NCBI GenBank assembly: GCA_946187475.1 | Contig: CAMHRJ010000065.1 | Location: forward strand, 1-9,323 | Direction: 5' to 3' | Origin: an uncultured Clostridia bacterium | Lineage (GTDB): Bacteria > Bacillota > Clostridia > Oscillospirales > Oscillospiraceae | DNA: 9,323 bases | Shown: one piece after another, positions 5,874-9,323 of the stretch | Position numbering within the stretch: position 1 is the stretch's first letter | How the letters are laid out: each line of letters begins with the position of its first letter | The notes under the pieces: model-generated | Database searches by the model: none | The model's input: only the letters and a program-made list of their open reading frames with translations | What the model was told of the DNA's origin: nothing | Program-made: the position numbers and the translations under genes

Positions 5874-6007
5874 GTGTGGAGGGTGGAGTGTGAAGTGTGG
5901 AGTTTAAATGGATTGCTTTCGGCGATAGTAAAAACAGCGCTCATTCAATCGTTTGCGAAGCAAACACTTTTAAACTCCTAACTCCAAACTCCTAACTCCA
6001 AACTCAG
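5874..6007. repeat. Intergenic repeat with 7-bp-unit inverted arms, copy B
   Basis: Left heptamers GTGTGGA, GGGTGGA, GTGTGAA, GTGTGGA run at 5874-5901. Right heptamers AACTCCT, AACTCCA, AACTCCT, AACTCCA, AACTCAG run at 5973-6007. The arms meet as GGAGTTTAAA and its inverse TTTAAACTCC. Near the right arm is a perfect hairpin GTTTGC-GAA-GCAAAC (5951-5965), preceded by CATTCAATC. The order (purine-rich heptamers, middle, TTCAAT, GCGAAGC hairpin, pyrimidine-rich heptamers) is the same as copy A read on the minus strand. The last heptamer contains the stop codon of gerW. Confidence 0.72.
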
Positions 6008-6375
6008 TTTCCTTTTCTCTTATCGATAAACTGGTCCACCCGGTCGATGACCGTGGGGGCCATGTCGATGATGCGGTCCACGGTGTTGTTGGTGGGGGCG
6101 ATGTTCAGCATGCGGACGTTGCCCTCCTTGATGACCAGAAACCCGATGGGCTCCACCTTCACGCCGGCGCCGGAGCCCGCGCCCACGCCCTTGCGGTCCT
6201 TGGCGGGAAACTCGGACCCGCCGCTGGCAAAGCCGAAGCTCACGCGGCTGAGCGGAATGAGGGTGATGCCGTCGTCGGTGACGATGGGCTTGCCGATGAC
6301 GGTGTTGGTGTCCACCAGCTCCTTGATCTTGTTCATGGTGGCGCTCATGACCACAGCGATCTCGTTTTGATCCAT
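6004..6375 (-). CDS. gerW: GerW/YtfJ family spore protein
   Basis: The 123-residue protein matches the length and pattern of the YtfJ family: an N-terminal helix (about 5-22), TVIGKPIVTDDGITLIPLS (25-43), a glycine-rich stretch GVGAGSGAGVKVEPIGFLVI (63-82) and a C-terminal helix rich in Asp/Arg. In B. subtilis the protein is made in the forespore and is needed for normal germination with some nutrients. Here it is the last gene of the scpAB operon, with a start one base after the stop of the DUF2953 gene; the two are paired in B. subtilis as ytfI-ytfJ. The organism is therefore probably a spore former, although the family also occurs in bacteria not known to sporulate. The ribosome binding site (AAAGGACGGA) overlaps the upstream stop. 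Confidence 0.9.
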   Translation of the reverse strand: MDQNEIAVVMSATMNKIKELVDTNTVIGKPIVTDDGITLIPLSRVSFGFASGGSEFPAKDRKGVGAGSGAGVKVEPIGFLVIKEGNVRMLNIAPTNNTVDRIIDMAPTVIDRVDQFIDKRKGN

Positions 6376-6376
6376 G

Positions 6377-7006
6377 TTATTCCGTCCTTTCCGCCGCTTG
6401 GCGCGCGGCCTTACGATGTTCCGATTTTTCCTTCAGATACCAGACCAGGAGCTTCCAGACAAAGACCAGGCCGATGGCGAGGATCTGCCCGATGCGGATG
6501 GTGAGCACGATGCGGCCCTGGGCCTGCAGCTTCTCTTCCGTGAAATCCGCCTGGACGCGCACGTCCCGCTCATCGATGGTCACCGCCCGGGCTGCGAAGG
6601 GATACAGCCCCTCCAGCATGGCGCAAACCTTGCCATAGAGGGTGGCGGTCTGGTAGGGGTCCTTCGAGGCGATCAGGAGATACAGCCGGAAGAGCTCCAC
6701 CCGGAGCTTCCGGCGGAAGCTGCCCACCGCCTCCAGCGCCAGACGAAGGAGCTCAAAGATCAGCGACAGGGTGAGCCTGGGCTTCTTTTTTTGCTTTTTC
6801 TCCTTCTTGGGCCTTTCTTTTTTCGATTTTTTGGGCTTCTTCTCCGCCTTCGGCTTCCTGGGCAGAACCGTGATGCGGATGGGCCCGGCCTTCAGGCGCA
6901 GGAAAAAGCCCTCCGGCACATATTCCGCGTCCACCCCCACCGGCAACAGCAGCAGGATCAGGAGCAGAAGCAGTATGACAATCAGAATCCAGAGTCCGAC
7001 AGACAA
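6377..7006 (-). CDS. DUF2953 (YtfI-like) membrane protein
   Basis: The 209-residue protein begins with a very hydrophobic helix (3-24, rich in Leu/Ile). A short conserved beta segment (about 28-50) follows, then a striking lysine-rich linker at 50-76 with about 16 lysines and almost no hydrophobic residues. A helical domain runs at about 78-160, and a second hydrophobic helix at about 172-191 precedes a charged tail. DUF2953 has no known biochemical function, but it is encoded next to gerW/ytfJ in many spore formers, which suggests a sporulation role. The start is TTG at 7006. No in-frame ATG exists before residue 130, and GAGGAG lies 9 nt upstream inside the end of scpB, 6 nt before the stop-start junction. 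The linker length probably varies among relatives. Confidence 0.82.
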   Translation of the reverse strand: MSVGLWILIVILLLLLILLLLPVGVDAEYVPEGFFLRLKAGPIRITVLPRKPKAEKKPKKSKKERPKKEKKQKKKPRLTLSLIFELLRLALEAVGSFRRKLRVELFRLYLLIASKDPYQTATLYGKVCAMLEGLYPFAARAVTIDERDVRVQADFTEEKLQAQGRIVLTIRIGQILAIGLVFVWKLLVWYLKEKSEHRKAARQAAERTE

Positions 7007-7012
7007 GGGACC

Positions 7013-7672
7013 TCACTCCTCAGCGGGTGCAGCGGGTTCGGCGGTTTCTTCCGGCTCGGCGATCTCGATCTGCTGGCCGCGGCTTTGCAGCTCATCGATG
7101 GCGGCCTGGAGCTTCTCGGCGCCCTCGTTGGAGGCCAGATCCGGCAGCACCGGCAGCTCGTCCAGGCTGGTCATGCCCATGGTGCGCAGGAAAAGCTTGC
7201 TGGTCTGGTAGAGGGTCGGACGGCCCGGGGCTTCCAATCTGCCGCAGGCCTCGATGAGACCCCGCTCCAGGAGGCTGGACACGGTGTAGGAGCTGTCCAC
7301 GCCGCGCACCTGGTCGATGTAAGCCCGGGTGACAGGCTGGAAATAGGCCACCACGGCCAGAGCCTCCAGGGCCGAGGGCGAGAGCTTCGGCGGCTTGCGC
7401 TGCTCCAGCGCCCGAAGGACGTAGGTGGAGAACTCCGGCGCGGAGCACAGCTGGAGACTGTCGTTCATGCGCACCAGACGGATGCCGCTCTTGCTCTCCT
7501 CATAGTCCGCGGCCAGCTCCTTGGCGCAGCGGATGATGGTCTCCGTCTCCTGGCCCAGCACCTGGGCCACCCGGGCGGCGGCGATGGGCTCGCCGGCGGC
7601 AAAGAGGATGGCCTCGATGGCGCTGATCAGCTCGTCGCTGGTCATTTCCTGTGTGGTTTTGATTTCTTCCAT
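7013..7672 (-). CDS. scpB: Segregation and condensation protein B
   Basis: The 219-residue protein is the kleisin-partner subunit of the SMC-ScpA-ScpB condensin, which compacts and separates chromosomes after replication. Two winged-helix domains are visible: about 10-85 (DELISAIEAILFAAGEPI, then the LQLCSAPEFSTYV wing) and about 92-170 (LSPSALEALAVVAYFQPVTRAYIDQVRGVDSS, then GRLEAPGRPTLYQTS). An acidic Pro/Ala/Glu-rich tail follows. The start at 7672 has GGGGAG 8 nt upstream overlapping the scpA stop. An open frame extends upstream to 7849, but that part is antisense-like peptide inside scpA and not ScpB sequence. The gene lies 5 nt after scpA. Confidence 0.95.
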   Translation of the reverse strand: MEEIKTTQEMTSDELISAIEAILFAAGEPIAAARVAQVLGQETETIIRCAKELAADYEESKSGIRLVRMNDSLQLCSAPEFSTYVLRALEQRKPPKLSPSALEALAVVAYFQPVTRAYIDQVRGVDSSYTVSSLLERGLIEACGRLEAPGRPTLYQTSKLFLRTMGMTSLDELPVLPDLASNEGAEKLQAAIDELQSRGQQIEIAEPEETAEPAAPAEE

Positions 7673-7677
7673 ATGGG

Positions 7678-8505
7678 TTACTCCCCGACGGATTCCGCGA
7701 TGGAATCCAGAATTTCTTCGGTTTGCTGTTCGCTGCCGGTGTAGCTGGCCATGTAGGCGCCGTCCTGCTCCGAGAGCATGAGACTGCCCATGCTGCACAG
7801 CTCCAGCACGGAGATGAAGGTGGCCACCAGCTCGCTGCGGCTCTCGCATCGGGCGTAGAGCTCCTTGAGGGACATGTCGCCCCGGCTGCGCAGCAGGTCG
7901 ATGAGGTCGCGGCTCTTGGTGCGGACGCTGTAGATGATGCGCTTGGGCGCGGTGAACTGGGGCGTCTCCAACGCCGGTCCGCCCCGGGTGAACACCGTCA
8001 GCAGGGCCTGCAGGAGGTCTGCCTCCTCGATGCGGTAGCGGTACTCCCCCGCCTTGCGCGGCAGCGGCTCCGGCGGACGGGACAGATAGCGAAAGCCCTT
8101 GCGGGAGGCCTCCTCCAGAATGGGCGTGACGCTCTTCAGCGCGGTCAGCGTGTCCTTGGCCTTCAGCTGCTCCAGCGAGGCGATGAGCTGTTCCAGCTCG
8201 GTGATCTCCTTCTCCTCGGTGAGGAGCATCCGGGTCTTGATGTAGAGCAGGTAGCTGGCCATCTGCACGAATTCGCTGGCGATCTCCAGATCCAGCCGCT
8301 CCATCTCTGCCAGATAGGCCAGATACTGGTCCAGGATCTCGGAGATCTGGATGTCGCGGATCTCGATCTTGTTTTTGTGCAGCAGCAGGAGGATCAGGCT
8401 CAGGGGGCCTTCAAAATCCACCATGTCGCTCTTATCATGCACGATCCCCTCCAAAAAGAAGGTCGGATCTACGGTTTTGTTCAGATGTTCAGGTGATGAG
8501 TCCAT
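7678..8505 (-). CDS. scpA: Segregation and condensation protein A (kleisin)
   Basis: The 275-residue protein bridges the SMC heads and binds ScpB. The N-terminal kleisin motif FEGPLSLILLLLHKNKIEIR is at 31-50, followed by DIQISEILDQYLAYL and the helical region ending YLLYIKTRMLL. The C-terminal winged helix (about 190-265, TFISVLELCSMG) binds the SMC head. About 25 residues precede the kleisin motif, somewhat more than in many relatives. The ATG at 8505 has GGAG 7 nt upstream; a TTG five codons earlier is possible. Its start overlaps the end of the M50 gene by 17 bp, and scpB follows after 5 nt, so the three are co-transcribed. Confidence 0.95.
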   Translation of the reverse strand: MDSSPEHLNKTVDPTFFLEGIVHDKSDMVDFEGPLSLILLLLHKNKIEIRDIQISEILDQYLAYLAEMERLDLEIASEFVQMASYLLYIKTRMLLTEEKEITELEQLIASLEQLKAKDTLTALKSVTPILEEASRKGFRYLSRPPEPLPRKAGEYRYRIEEADLLQALLTVFTRGGPALETPQFTAPKRIIYSVRTKSRDLIDLLRSRGDMSLKELYARCESRSELVATFISVLELCSMGSLMLSEQDGAYMASYTGSEQQTEEILDSIAESVGE

Positions 8506-9154
8506 AGCTCCACTCCGCAATGAAAAAGAGTTTGCTGAATACCCAGCTGCAGGCCGCGCTGAGGGGTCTGCCCAGCACGCCCGTGGCCACCAGGGCCAGC
8601 ATCAGCAGCATACCGTAGCGCTCATAGCGCATGAGGGCGGCGTACTGCCGGTCCGGCAGCACGGAAAAGAGCACCTTCGACCCGTCCAGCGGGCTGATGG
8701 GGATCAGATTGAAGATGGCCAGTGAAAGGCTCAGATAGGCCGTGGCGTAGATGGTTTTCAAAACAAAGCCTTCGCCGCTCAGGGGCTTGAACAGCAGGCC
8801 GTAGAGAAACAGGAACACCACCGTGATCAGCACGTTCATCATGGGGCCTGCCAGCGCCGTGATGGCCATGCCGCGCTTGGGATTTTCAAAGCGGTACATG
8901 TTCACCGGCACGGGCTTGGCCCAGCCGAAGTGGAAGATCACCATCATCAGCATGCCCATCCAGTCCATGTGGCGGATGGGGTTCAGGCTGAGTCTGCCCG
9001 CGTCCCGGGCGGTGTGGTCGCCCAGCCGGTCGGCCACATAGCCGTGGGCCAGCTCGTGGAGCGTGATGCAGATCAGCGCCGGGATCACATAGACCAGAAT
9101 GTCGGTCAGCACCGACCAGTCCAGCCCGTCCCATATGGTTTTGACGGTTTCCAT
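8489..9154 (-). CDS. Site-2-type intramembrane zinc metalloprotease, peptidase M50
   Basis: The 221-residue membrane protein is of the small Firmicutes site-2 protease type that precedes scpA in many Clostridia. The zinc motif is HELAH (His33, Glu34, His37) inside a membrane helix. A second conserved site is AGPMMN (102-107), and the third zinc ligand is probably Asp157 in NLIPISPLDGSKVL. About five to six membrane helices are visible (16-37, 64-78, 97-122, 136-152, 180-196). Its substrate is unknown; relatives cut membrane-bound regulators or cleared peptides. The ATG at 9154 is preferred: a TTG at 9181 would extend it by nine residues but lies within about 7 nt of the predicted transcription start and has no ribosome binding site. 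The site before the ATG (GGTGA) is weak. Confidence 0.9.
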   Translation of the reverse strand: METVKTIWDGLDWSVLTDILVYVIPALICITLHELAHGYVADRLGDHTARDAGRLSLNPIRHMDWMGMLMMVIFHFGWAKPVPVNMYRFENPKRGMAITALAGPMMNVLITVVFLFLYGLLFKPLSGEGFVLKTIYATAYLSLSLAIFNLIPISPLDGSKVLFSVLPDRQYAALMRYERYGMLLMLALVATGVLGRPLSAACSWVFSKLFFIAEWSYGLIT

Positions 9155-9194
9155 AGGCGTCACCAAAGGTTCGTAGTTCAATAAGGAATAAAAT

Positions 9195-9223
9195 ATTATA
9201 CCAATTTCCGCGGGAAATTACAA
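9195..9223 (-). promoter_or_regulatory. Strong promoter with an embedded 17-bp palindrome, upstream of M50-scpAB-ytfI-gerW
   Basis: On the minus strand TTGTAA (9223-9218), a 17-bp spacer and a perfect TATAAT (9200-9195) are seen, with TG one base upstream of the -10 (extended -10). Transcription should start near 9188. The spacer is almost wholly filled by the inverted repeat AATTTCC-CGC-GGAAATT (9219-9203), a natural place for a repressor operator. I cannot assign it to a known regulator. Confidence 0.7.
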
Positions 9224-9285
9224 GAGCGGCAAAGATCGGCATTCAAATTTGAATTTAGCGCTGAGATAGTTGATGCTCCGCACCC

Positions 9286-9323
9286 ACTTGGCTCCCCCTC
9301 CGGGGGAGCTGTCATGCCGCAAG
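9286..9323. repeat. GC-rich hairpin repeat, cut by the right edge
   Basis: GCTCCCCC (9291-9298) and GGGGGAGC (9302-9309) form a perfect 8-bp stem around TCC, followed by TGTCATGCCGC. The style (CTTGGCTCCCCCTCCGGGGGAGCTGTCA) is that of a repeat common between genes in Oscillospirales, where a second inverted part usually follows; that part would be off the window. It could also serve as a terminator for a gene to the right, but no T tract is seen. Confidence 0.55.

Noticed and set aside
6374..7744. 456-codon open frame on the plus strand
   Set aside because: It is antisense to the DUF2953 and scpB genes; the composition is low-complexity and there is no ribosome binding site or family match.
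7673..7849. Long N-terminal extension of ScpB
   Set aside because: It overlaps scpA in another frame and is not ScpB-like; the ATG at 7672 has its own site and the expected first residues.
7723..8496. 257-codon open frame on the plus strand
   Set aside because: It is antisense to scpA and has no recognisable features.

Overview
The window looks like ordinary core chromosome of a GC-rich, anaerobic, spore-forming member of the Clostridia. Oscillospirales (Oscillospiraceae-like) is my best guess, by inference only. The grounds are a clostridial NuoE/NuoF-type flavin module, a gerW (ytfJ) sporulation gene beside a DUF2953 (ytfI-type) gene, the gene order M50 protease-scpA-scpB, AGGAGG-like ribosome binding sites, and several kinds of short palindromic intergenic repeats. 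All genes but one lie on the minus strand. I see no tRNA, rRNA, CRISPR array, transposase, phage gene or defence system.

Layout from left to right. At 1-1785 is a minus-strand pair encoding a NuoE-like [2Fe-2S] protein and a NuoF-like NAD(P)H/FMN flavoprotein, the latter cut by the left edge. It is probably the diaphorase part of a soluble [FeFe] hydrogenase or related oxidoreductase whose other genes lie outside the window. A good sigma-A promoter sits at 1844-1873. At 1954-2263 are an intrinsic terminator and an unrecognised 81-residue membrane-like protein. At 2304-2410 is an intergenic repeat with 7-bp arms. At 2437-3776 are a GntR/FCD regulator and a divergent YgjV-like membrane protein, sharing a near-palindromic back-to-back promoter followed by another 7-bp tandem array. 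At 3778-5799 are a 23S rRNA pseudouridine synthase (RluB type) and a secreted D-Ala-D-Ala carboxypeptidase, separated by a GC-rich nested inverted repeat; the carboxypeptidase has a sporulation-sigma-like promoter. At 5874-6007 is a second copy of the 7-bp-armed repeat. At 6004-9154 is a tightly packed operon: M50 (site-2) protease, scpA, scpB, DUF2953 protein, gerW. Its strong promoter at 9195-9223 carries a 17-bp operator-like palindrome between the -35 and -10 elements. The last 100 bases hold a short palindrome and the start of another GC-rich hairpin repeat.

The minus-strand block from the M50 gene to rluB resembles the conserved Firmicutes scpA-scpB-dacB-spmA-spmB-rluB neighbourhood, with ytfI and gerW inserted and spmA/spmB missing. 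It joins chromosome condensation (ScpAB with SMC), spore formation (GerW, a cortex-type carboxypeptidase) and ribosome modification. The points most worth a second look are in the spaces between genes (heptamer-armed repeats, palindromic promoters, a sporulation-type promoter) and in one active-site substitution in the NuoF-like protein. I did not find a convincing new biological system.
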